Part shown: positions 50,443 through 61,350 of the stretch, in pieces
How positions within the stretch are numbered: the first letter of the stretch is position 1
How the letters are laid out: the number at the start of each line of letters is the position of its first letter
Assembly (NCBI GenBank): GCA_013400155.1
Contig: VXBM01000137.1
Coordinates: forward strand, 405,388-469,387
DNA: 64,000 bases
DNA from: Helopsaltes ochotensis
Lineage: Eukaryota > Chordata > Aves > Passeriformes > Locustellidae
Reading direction: 5' to 3'
The notes under the pieces: generated by a model
Seen by the model: only the letters and a program-made list of their open reading frames with translations
Told to the model about the DNA's origin: nothing
Databases searched by the model: none
Program-made: the position numbers and the translations under genes

Positions 50443-53400
50443 GTGAGTTTTTGATCTGGCCTAGAAACTTCCTATTTTGTGAAACAGAGCTGTCTTTGTT
50501 ACAAAAATTCTATTTCTGAGGGCAGAGTGCAGGGCTTTTGAATTCCCATGCCATAGCGTGGACACATGCAGAATAAATAGAAGTCATTAATATGTGAATT
50601 TTTCTTCTCATGCTTTTCTCTATGATTAACTTAATACCCATTTGCAAACCTATGGATTTATTCCCATGAGAAAAGCTAAGTGTATTTTGACATGGTTGGG
50701 GTCCATTGTGTAATGATGTTGTGATGTATAGCTTCATTCAGACACTTCATACCCTTCCATCTTCCCAGGGCTAGTAGCAGCTATTTATTAATCTTCTTGA
50801 TACTTTAGTGATAAATCTGATTTTCTCATTTAACGGAGAGATAGACAAGGGAAACAGTATCTATGTTATTTTTAACATAGTAAAAAATAAACATAAATTA
50901 GTTTTCATATCACATCTTAGCTTTTTGGTGTTAATAACAAGTCTTTCTCAAAGAGAAAATTTTGTTCTCTACAGTAAGTAATTCCTGAAGATTTATTGTG
51001 CTTGACTGAAAGAGTTTGTGCTTCAGCTGCATGGAAGAGTTTATAATAGAGAGTCCGTTTTCCATGATTTAAAGATATGTTTATCACAGAAGGTTAAATA
51101 CTCACAGCCTTGCTTTAAAAGGGATTCAAGTCTTTAAGTGTAAATCTTCTGCACTGCCCTGTTAATTGACTTAAACACCTACTTTTCTCCCTTAGCTGTA
51201 TAGCATATCTCCTGGGTTATAACTAGTACTTTGACTGCAGCAGATACCTTTTTCTTCCTTTTTTTCAGAAGGCAGAAACTCTCTGCTTTCCCTTTGAAAA
51301 GGTCTAAGGTATTCCTTCACTTCACATTCTTCCATGTGCCTTCTACATTGGAATTCACCTCCCTGTCACACCAAAACTAATGTGTCACTAGCTGTGCTCT
51401 TACAGACTGCATTCATTAGCTTTCCTCACATCTTGGGAATATTTGTTATCCATGAGTACTTCATTTAATTAGATTATTGTGGGGGTTGCTGCCAGTACTA
51501 CTATTTCAAAGAAGTAGCAGCATGTAGTAATGATTCCTCAGCCAGACCTTGGATGGGAACCAACACACCTTGGAATCTGGATCTGTCCAGTGCAGTTGCT
51601 GGGAAAATAATGGAGTCAGCAACTGGCACTGCAGCTTGATTGTGCAGCCCTGGGTTTCTTTTTTCTTATTCAGCAGTCCAGTAAAGGCATTGATCTGTTC
51701 CATGTTTCAGAGCAAACTGAGGATATTGTATCCTTTCTGTCGATAGAAAGGAGAAGAAATAAGTATCTCTGTAATTTCCAGAAGGGAGCAAAGAGGTCTG
51801 GTTCTGAGCAACAGAGATGATTCACAGCAGCACATTTTTCTCTTTGTAGAGGGTGGTACAAGCTGTGAGAAACCTCACAGCTAATGCTATAATTAAAAAT
51901 GTGATTAATGGCTTTGAGAATAGTATTTGATGAATCTTGTTGAGTATCATGATAAAATCAGGTTGCCTGGTGTGTGAATAAGGAGAATATAGGGAACTTG
52001 ATGCCAGGAAAGACTAATGGGATACTGATATCTCTGGTTTTAGGTGCATTAAGTGCTGAAGGCCTATTGAAAAATATGTATGCTAAGTGGGAGCACTGAT
52101 TTTCAGTGGAAATGAGTAACTGCTAAATTACATGCAGCATATGGATTTACATTTGGATGACTGATTTTATGTCTGGGATAATTCTTTGCTTCATTAGCAT
52201 TTCATCAGCTTTTGTATGGCATTTATAAAAACCATGTTTGCAGTCTCGCAAAGGAATCATAAAGTGTCAGAACTTCAAGATAGTGGTGATACTAAAATTG
52301 ATGCCAACTATATATGGAAGTTTAAAAGACCCATGTTGATCTAGGTTCATCTGGATATTTAATAATAGTTCGCTAATAACTGGCAGGTGCTTCAAGGTCT
52401 GATTTAGTGTTACTGTAAATTAAAGTGCTATTAGCAGAATTTTGGAATTGATCACTCACCAAATGCACAAGACAAGTACTAGATAATAATAATAATTTAG
52501 TTTTAATGTAGCAAATAACTAGTACATCTAAAAATAGTGGGAAGAGTATGTTTTGCTCTCAAAGGATGACATCACTTGTAAAGTAAGTTTGGCTATGTCA
52601 TCTGTATTTCAGTAATCTATTTCATAGTTAATGTAGCCTTAAATACTTAAGTTACATTTTATAAACATAAATTTCATTTTGGCAAATGAAGGAGTGGGCA
52701 ATTTGAAAAGTCCACAGTCAATGTTTCCAATTTTATCTTGTTATATTTTATTTAGCAACACTTTTAATAAAAATTAATAGGTTATTGATCACTATTTGTC
52801 AGGATTTATGGGATAAGCCAGCTAATGCTTAGAGCTAATTATAGTATTCAGTTGAATTATAAGGGAGATGGGAGAGCCAAAACTGTGATTGTTCCATTAT
52901 TTCCAGGCCGTATGTTTTGTTTTACCTGCCACTAAACATAAGGAAATGGTACATATATGGAACACTATGTAAGTATCCAAAGGATTGGACATTGACAAAT
53001 CACTGGTAGAGTAAGTGCCGTTGGTGTGGTATCACAGAACCACCATTTCCTGCGAAAAACATGCATTCCTGTGATGATGAGCAACAGAAGCAGACATCAT
53101 ATATTTGAAAGCCCAGCCCAGCAACTCAAAAAAAGGAAAAATAAAAAAGAGCAACGGAAAGGACAGGTGTCACTACTGCTTTGACTGGGAAAGACAGTGC
53201 AGCCAGTCTGAGGTAGCTGTATTAGTGATGTCTTGTCAAGTGGATGAAGGGGCACCTTTTTGTCCTTAGTTCTCTGGATTGCTGGAGAGGAAAGATTGTG
53301 TTTGTCACTGGCTTTGAATGCTCTCTGTTGCTGCTGTAAGAAAGAAAGGCAAGGTATTTATGAGTGATAAGAGACCATAGAAAAGTGCTGATGGCAATCC

Positions 53401-54321
53401 TGCTGGTAGTGAGCTCATATTTCAGAAATTTGAACTCCATGAAAATAGGATTAAACTCATTTCCAAGTCACTGTTAGTAGTTTTCTACATGAAAAATTTC
53501 TTGAAGAAATTCTGAGAAGAGGCAAGGCTCTTGGGAATCTTCCCCCAGAGATAATGTATGTACACAATGGGGAATTTTGAGTGGTTTTTATTATAACACT
53601 CTTGTCTCTTAGAGCGTTAAATGAACTAGAGCTTGCAGAGGCCCCATCCATAACCTGATGTCCTAAACTCAAAGATTGTTCTTCATCCCCAAGGTGCACT
53701 TTGTCTTATTAGTGTTTATCTTTGCTGGAGAAATGAACAACTGTTGATTACGCTAAAAATCGTACATTTGCAACAATTCTGCCTTCCTGCAACAGACTGT
53801 AAGGACAGTCTGAGGTGGTGGTGGTACGCTCATGAGGTGCCCCTCATGTGGGGCACGAAACTTCTGTCTTTATGTTGATTCAGTAAGGAATCAGAAATGG
53901 CAAACTTAGCAAGTGCAGCCTTAGATCCTTCTAACATCTGTGCAATTCCAGTTCTCTGTTATTTAGGTCAGAAACACAACTCAACAAATCAAGAAAATGG
54001 TTATAAATATAAAACCCTTAATCCTGTGGAGTAATGATATCAAAATCACTCAAGGGAGCAGTTCGTTGTTGTCAACTTCTTGCTGTGCATCAATGCCTTA
54101 GCAATACTAATTATTAATTGACATTCTGTTGCTCTATACTTGTAGCTTATTTTGACTTGATTAGTGCCCATAAAGTCAATGGGAAGTTTCCCAAAATCAA
54201 TCAAAATTTTAAATAGAAAATGAAAACACAAAATGTCTTAGATCATCCAATGATCAGGGAAGGATTGATGCATTTTGAAGAGAGCACCAGTAAGAGAAAG
54301 TTGTGCTTTCCTCCCTCACAG
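50443..54321 (+). other. C8orf34: Intron, 3,879 bp
   Basis: A GT-AG intron (gtgagt to ctccctcacag). It is AT-rich and holds short simple repeats such as (ATA)n near 52485. No transposon, RNA gene or additional exon was recognised. Confidence 0.85.
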
Positions 54322-54488
54322 CTTAAAAATGGAGCCAAAGACCAAAGGATTAAAACATCAACAGCAGCAACATAAGAAACTGCTGGCTGCCATGCTTTCT
54401 CAAGATTCCTTTGATTCTGCTCAAAGCACAGCTCCATCTGTAACCGAAGAAGACATTGACAATGAAGATGATGCAATGGAACTACTGG
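54322..54488 (+). CDS. C8orf34: C8orf34 homologue, internal coding exon (Gln/acidic segment)
   Basis: The exon lies between the acceptor ctccctcacag and the donor gtaact at 54489, 167 nt, entered in phase 2 (completing a serine codon) and left in phase 1. It encodes L-K-M-E-P-K-T-K-G-L-K-H, a run of four glutamines, H-K-K-L-L-A-A-M-L-S-Q-D-S-F, a Ser/Thr-rich link, then V-T-E-E-D-I-D-N-E-D-D-A-M-E-L-L. The last block is strongly acidic and almost identical to the human protein. The gtaact donor is acceptable but weaker than the others. If not used, the frame adds about ten residues and stops near 54520. The C-terminal exon(s) are not in the window. Confidence 0.95.
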
Positions 54489-55225
54489 GTAACTTCAAAA
54501 AAATTATGTGTATTTTCTGAATTTTTTTATTACAAAAAAATCAAAAAGAGATTAGGCAGAAACTGCTCCCTATGTTTGAAGCCAAATATTCAGCAGCTGT
54601 GTGAAGGTTCATTAGAGTTTAACATGAAACTTTCAGGAGAAATGTAAGGAAGACCATAAATGTGTGTGAATAAACTCCCAACTGCAGCCAAATTCCATGA
54701 AATCAAATGCTTCAGGTGCTTAAAGTAATTAATTTGGTTTCCTACATAAATCCGTTCCAGGTTCTACTAGCAGAATCTATTTCTGTACAAAGAACAGAAT
54801 CAGCTTCGCTGTCTTTCATCTGGTTCTTTTTCTTAGCTGTATCACAGTTTTAACTTCAGTCAATTTTTTTTACTTACTAACTGCACAAAGCTTATGTAAT
54901 GTGAATTTGTAACCTCTTCAGAGGATTTGATTGTAATTTTCCACTAGACTGTATTGTATCTTAAATTGCACTCTAGAAGACTTGATGCTTGCTGCTGCCT
55001 CCCTTTCCTAGCATTACTAATTGTATTTAATTAATAATAGTTAAATTGTACTTAATAATTTCTTTTCTGCTGTTTTTCAAAGTTTCAGTGTATGATGCTT
55101 AAAAGGCAGTCACGGATTTCAATATTGTTCACAATTTCTGCTCTATGGAACTTTATGTGGGATCAAAGCATGGGAGATTTCACAATCTCAGAATAACTCA
55201 GCTTTCTTGAATTTATGAATTCTGG

Positions 55226-55226
<1 letters not shown>

Positions 55227-55262
<36 letters not shown>

Positions 55263-55271
55263 TAATTTTTT

Positions 55272-55339
<68 letters not shown>
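55227..55339. repeat. Poly-T tract, 113 bp
   Basis: 109 of 113 bases are T. The tract has 34 T, a short A-interrupted segment (A at 55261, 55264, 55265 and 55273) and then 66 uninterrupted T up to 55339, followed by ccag. CR1 elements do not end in poly-A, so the adjacent CR1 tail does not explain it. It may be a slippage-expanded tract or partly a sequencing/assembly product. Confidence 0.97.
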
Positions 55340-55429
55340 CCAGGTTGGACCTTAATCTAAAAATCAGGAAAACACATGCTGCTCTTTTTGCTTTTTATAT
55401 TTCTGTTGCATCCTTACTATAGTCTTCAA

Positions 55430-55575
55430 AGAAACAGAATAATTGAGGTGGGAGGGGACTGCTGGAGGTATCTAGCCCAACCTTTTGCTCAAAAAAAATC
55501 AGCCATAGCAGGTTCTTCTGAGTGGATTTTGACTCTCTCCAAAGGTGGAGTTGTTTTTTCTGTTTTGTTAATTTC
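55430..55575 (-). mobile_element. Short CR1 3' tail, antisense
   Basis: The + strand reads acagaataattgaggtgggaggggactgctgg, then tatctagcccaaccttttgctcaaa, agcaggttcttctgagtgg and ttttgactctctccaaaggtggag. These are the reverse complement of the CR1 3' UTR in order, moderately diverged. Similarity stops near 55575. Confidence 0.85.
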
Positions 55576-57554
55576 TGTGCAGATAGTGAGCAAAATGTAT
55601 CCAATAGACATACAGGTCTTTTCTTCGACACTTGAATCTCTGAAGGTATCTGGAAACAAGCAGGCAGTATAAAGGAATTTTCCAGTATCTTGACATTTGG
55701 GTATAAAATGATCTATATACAAACTAGTGTTTTGGGGTTTTTATATAAGTACTTGATTGTAAGAGTTCATTCTAGTTTTTTGCCATGCAAAACCTGGAAT
55801 GTTTTTCCATCCTGCAGTTCATCAAAACTGGTTAAGTTTATACAAGATCAACTTAAAACTAAGAAAGCTCATGAACAGACTTCTAGTTTGGGTAGGGTGT
55901 TACATAAATGAATGTGAGATTCTGAGGTAAAATCCTGGCATATTTGAGGAGTAGCCATGCTTGTAACGATTATAATAACACCATGTTATAGTAATAACCA
56001 CTGAGAGAAAGTTCAATATGCACATCTTGGTATTTAAAGTGCTGTGCTTCTGAAAAACTGGCTTTTATTTTAGTTCTCATTTTACAGTTTGCTGGCAGTA
56101 TGTGTGTATATTTGGTGTGATGGTTAGCCTACATTCTCCAGAACTGCTCAAAATTTGAGGATATGACTGTGTTTACATGGAAAGGATGTTTCAGTTTTCC
56201 TTTGAAGGTAACATAAAGAACTTCAGTTTCTATCAGCAAATATGGGTATTTTTCATTGCTGTGTTTTCCAGGTCAGTAACTGATACTGCAACTGAATTTT
56301 CTTTTATTATGTACCACATGAATCCATTAACTGCTTTGATGCTTTTTACACAACTTATATGCAGTATAACTAATTTCAAATCATGGCTTTCTGCCATTAC
56401 TGAATTGCAGGGCATTGTTGCATATAGGTCTTTGATTTGTTCTCTGTAGAGTTCAGTATTCCTGTTTATTCATCCCTTTCTTAAAAAATTACAAAACTTC
56501 ATGCTCCTAAGTTAGGATTCTGGGAAAACAGTTCTACTATTTATAGCAGATAATTTAAAGTGTACACCGTATTTAAAATGCAGAACAAAACCATCCATTT
56601 TTAGGTGTATTCAAGAGAACCTTTTTCAGAGTTTGGTTTATTTATTTAGATATTAAAAACATGAAGCTGTATTTTTGCATATTTTCTTTAAAAAAACACC
56701 ATCTCCCAGGTAAGTCAGTGAAGGTTTTAACTAGAATTCTTTTATATTCCAAATAAAAGAAACAATTACATTGTTATCCATTTCAAAAGAAATATATGTG
56801 CAAAGAAGAAAAAGAATGTTACAGGGCTATATTCTGATTTCAGTTATCAGTTTTTATATGTAAGATAAGATGCATAGGAGGGCTGTTCCCATGCTGGTGA
56901 CTTTCTATGTGTGTTCAGTTAAGCAGGTGGCTGAAATAGATTAGTGACAGATAACATCATAGTGGAAAGGATTTTCTCGACTTCAAAAAGCTGAGAACTG
57001 TAACTGTTAATTCACATTTGTTTGTAAATGTTAAAGGGTCATACAACTGATGTCTGGTACAAAATTATATCAAAGGACTCATTTTTTACACATCATAATG
57101 CCAAGTATTGTGTTTTGTAAATCTAACCGGGTGCTGATGTAGTTCTTTGAGAAATTCTGCAGCCCTTTTGGAGTTCTATGACATTTGGGCTTAAGCTGTC
57201 TCTCACATTTGGCTGAAGTCCGCTGGGACTTTGAAATTATATTATTCCCTCACTATCTCACTGATACACATTGGAGAGGACTGAACTGTTATTTTCCCTG
57301 AAATTGCTGTGAATATTGATTATACAGTCACCAAAGCATGACTAGTTTGGTTTTAAAAAAATCAATTAGTTGACTAAGTGTAAGAATATAATTGTTTAAG
57401 TGTATTGCTGTGCATAAGCATACACATAGTTAAAAGTATAAGGATTTTTGTAGCACACTTGGGCTTAGATAAACATTGTTAAAGTTTTTACAAGTAAGGA
57501 AGATGAGAAAGACATTCTCTGTTGTTTTATGAAATAATGGTATAGAGAAAAAGT

Positions 57555-57952
57555 CCTGTGAGGAGCAGCTCAGGGAAAAAGGGTCATATAGCCTGGAGAA
57601 AAGGAGGCTCAGAAGAAACCTTATCGCACTCTCCAACATTCTGAAAGGAGGCCAGGTGGAGTTTTCTGTCTTCTCCCATGTAACAAGTGATAGGACAAGG
57701 CCGCAAGTCATGCCAGGGGAGATTTAGGTTACATATTAGGAAAAATTTCTTCATGAAAAGGTTTGTCAAGGATTTCAACAAGCTCCCCAAGGAAATGGCT
57801 GAGTCACCAACCCTTGAGGGATTTAAAAGATGCGCAGTTGTGGCACTTAAGGACATGGTTTAGGGGTGGACTTGGCAGTGCTTGGGCAATGGTTGAACTT
57901 GGTGATCTTAATGGTCTTTTCCAGCCTAAATGATTCTGTGATTCCATGATAT
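57555..57952 (+). mobile_element. CR1 3' end, sense orientation
   Basis: The typical CR1 3' region starts near gtcctgtgaggagcagctcaggg and continues through tagcctggagaaaaggaggctcag, gataggacaaggccgcaagtc, gggagatttaggttacatattagg and gttgaacttggtgatcttaatggtcttttccagcc. It closes with the terminal atgattctgtgattccatgat. The 3' end is complete and the 5' end truncated. It is a younger or less eroded copy than the one at 22.7-24.2 kb. Confidence 0.92.
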
Positions 57953-60039
57953 TTAGTCATAATGCTCAAGCAGCAATTTCTTGGTTTTTCCTAGTCTTGC
58001 TGTGTGTTCATGGTACTAAAAGTGTTACCAACAGATGCTGTGCAGTATTTAACTCTGTAGCACCACTGCAAAGGGTACCCAGGAAGTTCACTCACACAAT
58101 TGTGGTTGAAGTGAAAGGTGGTGGTAACTGAAGCCAATTTCCTGCAATTGATGCACATGCCAGTTCGTAAGACTCTGAAGAGCCTCTCTGATTTCAATGC
58201 AAATAGTCTTATATCTGAGCTGAACTTAGCTGTTTGGAGCATCAGGACTTGTAAAACCATCTCTTCTTTTCTTTGGAGCTGGTTTCACAAAAAGAATGGT
58301 TTTTTTCTCCATAATGTATAAATCTTAAGTGAAAGTTCTTAAGTGATTGTTTGCCTCATGTTTATTATGTATAATTTCTTCTATACAGCAATAAATCAGA
58401 ATCTTTAAAGGTAGAAATGCACTTCAGTTAGTAATAAACTTTTCGATTATTGCTTTGGAAGATACCCAATGTGTTCTCTTTGCTTTAATAACTCTTTTTC
58501 TAATCTTTAGAATTTCTTTTTTCTTCAAGAGCTTTCAAATGTTAATTATTTAATCATTTTAACACCCTTGAAAGTTGTCTGGTGATATATTTACATTTTA
58601 TAACAAGAGGAGATAAATAGAATATAGTGGAGATTGCTCTTGCCTGAAGGATGAGACTGTAGCTCAGTGTCTGGTAGTCTACCCCTTAAATATCTATACT
58701 GCTTTTCTGATGAACCTCTGAGTCCTTAATGAAAAGGTGTGCAGTGTTTTCAGTACATTTCCTCTGGTTTAACAGACGTTCCTGATTTCCTTGGTTCCTA
58801 AAGGTCTTTGACAACATGCAGGAAACTGACTCTGGGCATGATAAATTATACTAATAGTAGCAACAGGTTGTTCTTTTTTGCTGACTTTCCCAGATGAGCA
58901 AAACCTTCTCCATTATGTGAGTAGAATACGTAATTTTTCAGAAAAGAGACCACAAAGGCCTGGGAAAGATGATGTGAATTGTACTACATCTTCAGAACAG
59001 TTTTCTGGCCTGTAGCCTGTTTAGTTGTGATTTAAGTAGAATTACTGTGTGGGAGAAAGACGTGTGAATTGCTCCTAATGTTCCTTTTCACTGAGTCTTC
59101 TGTTTTTGGAAGCTATTGGGAAACCGGCAAAACTGCCAGTGGGCATGTGTTAGGGCAGGCACAGAAAATGACACCCCTGGGAGACAGGAGGCCACCTCTG
59201 CATGCAGAGACCGGCTGTGCTATACACTGCAAAGTTTTCAGTGGCAGATATAGTGCACTGGTGCAAGTGTGTGTGTAACAGATGTCCTCCAGAAGAGCAC
59301 TCAGGCTCAATCAGGTGTGGATCTAAATATCTTTTTGAGGTAAAAGTTCAGCAAATACCGTATTCAGTGTTGTTTTATTTTTTTCTGCAAATATATAAAG
59401 TCACTGAGCAAGAGAAATGTGCAGGTCTGTTTAATGTCATTCATGGAGTTCATTGGTTTCACTTCATCTTGTGGCCCTTTGCTAAGAGACAAACATCTGT
59501 GAGAATATTTTAGTTGATCTGAGAATAGGCAAAGCTTTAACTTGCTATTCAAAGAAGAGGGCTTTGGTGTTTAAAGTCCTAATAGAATCCTGCTCTTGCT
59601 ATTTACTATGCTTAATACTAGAGGTATTTGATGTTTAAATAGAATTTTTAGACTGACAATAAATTTTAGTAAGCTAAGTTCTCTTGTTTGGTTAAGAGTG
59701 TGCTTGTAATGTTAGAATAAATTATTAAATGAATTAGTCACATATTGCAACACTTGTTGCAGCTGCTGGTTAGATAAGCATAAAATGGATTGAAAGTGAG
59801 GTTGATTATGCTTCATGTTGCTATAGGGAAAGTAGAGAGAGAAAACCAATTATAGTTAGAGATCCTAGCTTCCCTTGAGTTGAAATAAGTTACATGAGTT
59901 TATAAAAAAGCTTCAAAAAAAAGATTAATTATCAAGGAATAGATGTGTACTGAATATAAAGATGTACAGAAGCCTAAAATGTCATTCATTTATAGTTTGT
60001 AAAAGAAACCAAAGTTTATTTTAAACCTATTCCTAAACA

Positions 60040-61350
60040 AGAGTGAAGGAAGTGTATGTCCACTACTAAACCAAATCCTATGCACCACATCTACACATCT
60101 CAGCTGCTTCCTTGGGCATGCTATTCCAATGCTTGACAAACCTTTCATGAAGAAATTTTTCCTGTTATCCAGTCCAAACCACACCTGGCATGACTTGGAT
60201 CCTTGTTCTGTCACTTGCTACATGGGAGAAGAGCCTGACCCCTACTTGACTACAATGTCCTTTCAGGAAGTTGTAGAAGTGATCCTTTTCTCCAAGCTAA
60301 AAAACTCCATCTCCCTCCTCCTCAGTAGACTCATGCCCCAGACCCTTCACCAGTTGCCCTTTTCTGGATATGTTCCAGCACCTCAACTTCTTACTTTTAG
60401 TGAGGGTTCCTAAACTGAACACAGTTTAGGAACTGAACTGAACAACCACATGTGAGGTTGGCCTCACGAGTGCTGAGTCCAGAGAGAGAGTCACTGCCCT
60501 GGTCTTGCTGACCGTGCTGTTCTTGATCCAAGCCAGGATGCCATTGGCCTCCTTGGGCACATGACTGTTTCATGTTCAGTCATCTGTCAGCCAACACTCC
60601 CAGGCCCTTTTTTCACTGGGCTACTTTCCAGCCACGCTGCCCCAGCGTGTAGCACTGAGTGGAGTTGTTGTGACCCGGGGGCAGCACCCACCCCTTCGCC
60701 TTGTTGAACCCCATACATACCATTGGCCTTGGCCCATCAATCCAGCCTGTCCAGCTCCCTCTACGGAGCCTTCCTTTGGCAGAAAAACACTCCTGCCCAA
60801 TTTGGTGTCGCCTGCAAACTGACTGAGGGTGCCCATGATCCCTTCATCTAGATTATCGCTGAAGATATTAAATAGGGCTGGCCCCAATACCGAGGCCTGG
60901 GAAACACCACTGGTGACCAGCCACGAGCTGGATGTAACTCCATTCCCCACTTTTCTCTGGCCTGGTCATCCAGCCAGTTTTTCATTCAATGGACAAGTGC
61001 ATTTATCCAAACTGTGAGCAGCCAGCTTCTTCAGGAGGATACTGGGGAAATGGTGTCAATTACTGAAGTCCAGGGAGACACCATCCACAGCATTTCTGTC
61101 ATTCAGTAAGTAGGTCACTTTGTTGTAGAAGGACAGTCATGTTGGTCAAGCAGACACTGCCTTTCATAAACCCATACTGGGTGAGCCTGATCCCCATGGA
61201 CATGAGGTTTTCCTTCATGTGCTGTGTGGTGGCACTTGAGATGATCTGCTCCATTACCTTCTCTAGCAGCGAGGTCAGGCTAACAGATCTGTAGTTCACC
61301 AGATCCTTCTGGCTGCTCTTGTAGATGGGTGTCACATTTGCTAACCTCTC
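60040..61350 (-). mobile_element. CR1 LINE with reverse transcriptase remnants, antisense
   Basis: On the - strand a degenerate CR1 reverse transcriptase region runs from about 61350 down, then into the 3' UTR ending near 60040. Recognisable protein blocks are L-V-N-Y-R-S-V-S-L-T-S-L-L-E-K-V-M-E-Q (an RT fingers motif, near 61300-61240), then V-T-S-G-V-S-Q-A-S-V-L-G-P-A-L-F-N-I-F near 60900, and the catalytic box as F-A-G-D-T-K at about 60820-60802, with the first catalytic Asp replaced by Gly. Frameshifts separate the blocks. The element is inactive. The 3' boundary is approximate because the terminal octamer repeat is not clear. Confidence 0.88.

Noticed and set aside
55340..55440. Processed pseudogene with the poly-T tract as its antisense poly-A tail
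   Set aside because: No complement of AATAAA lies within 30 bases of the tract, and no coding similarity follows.
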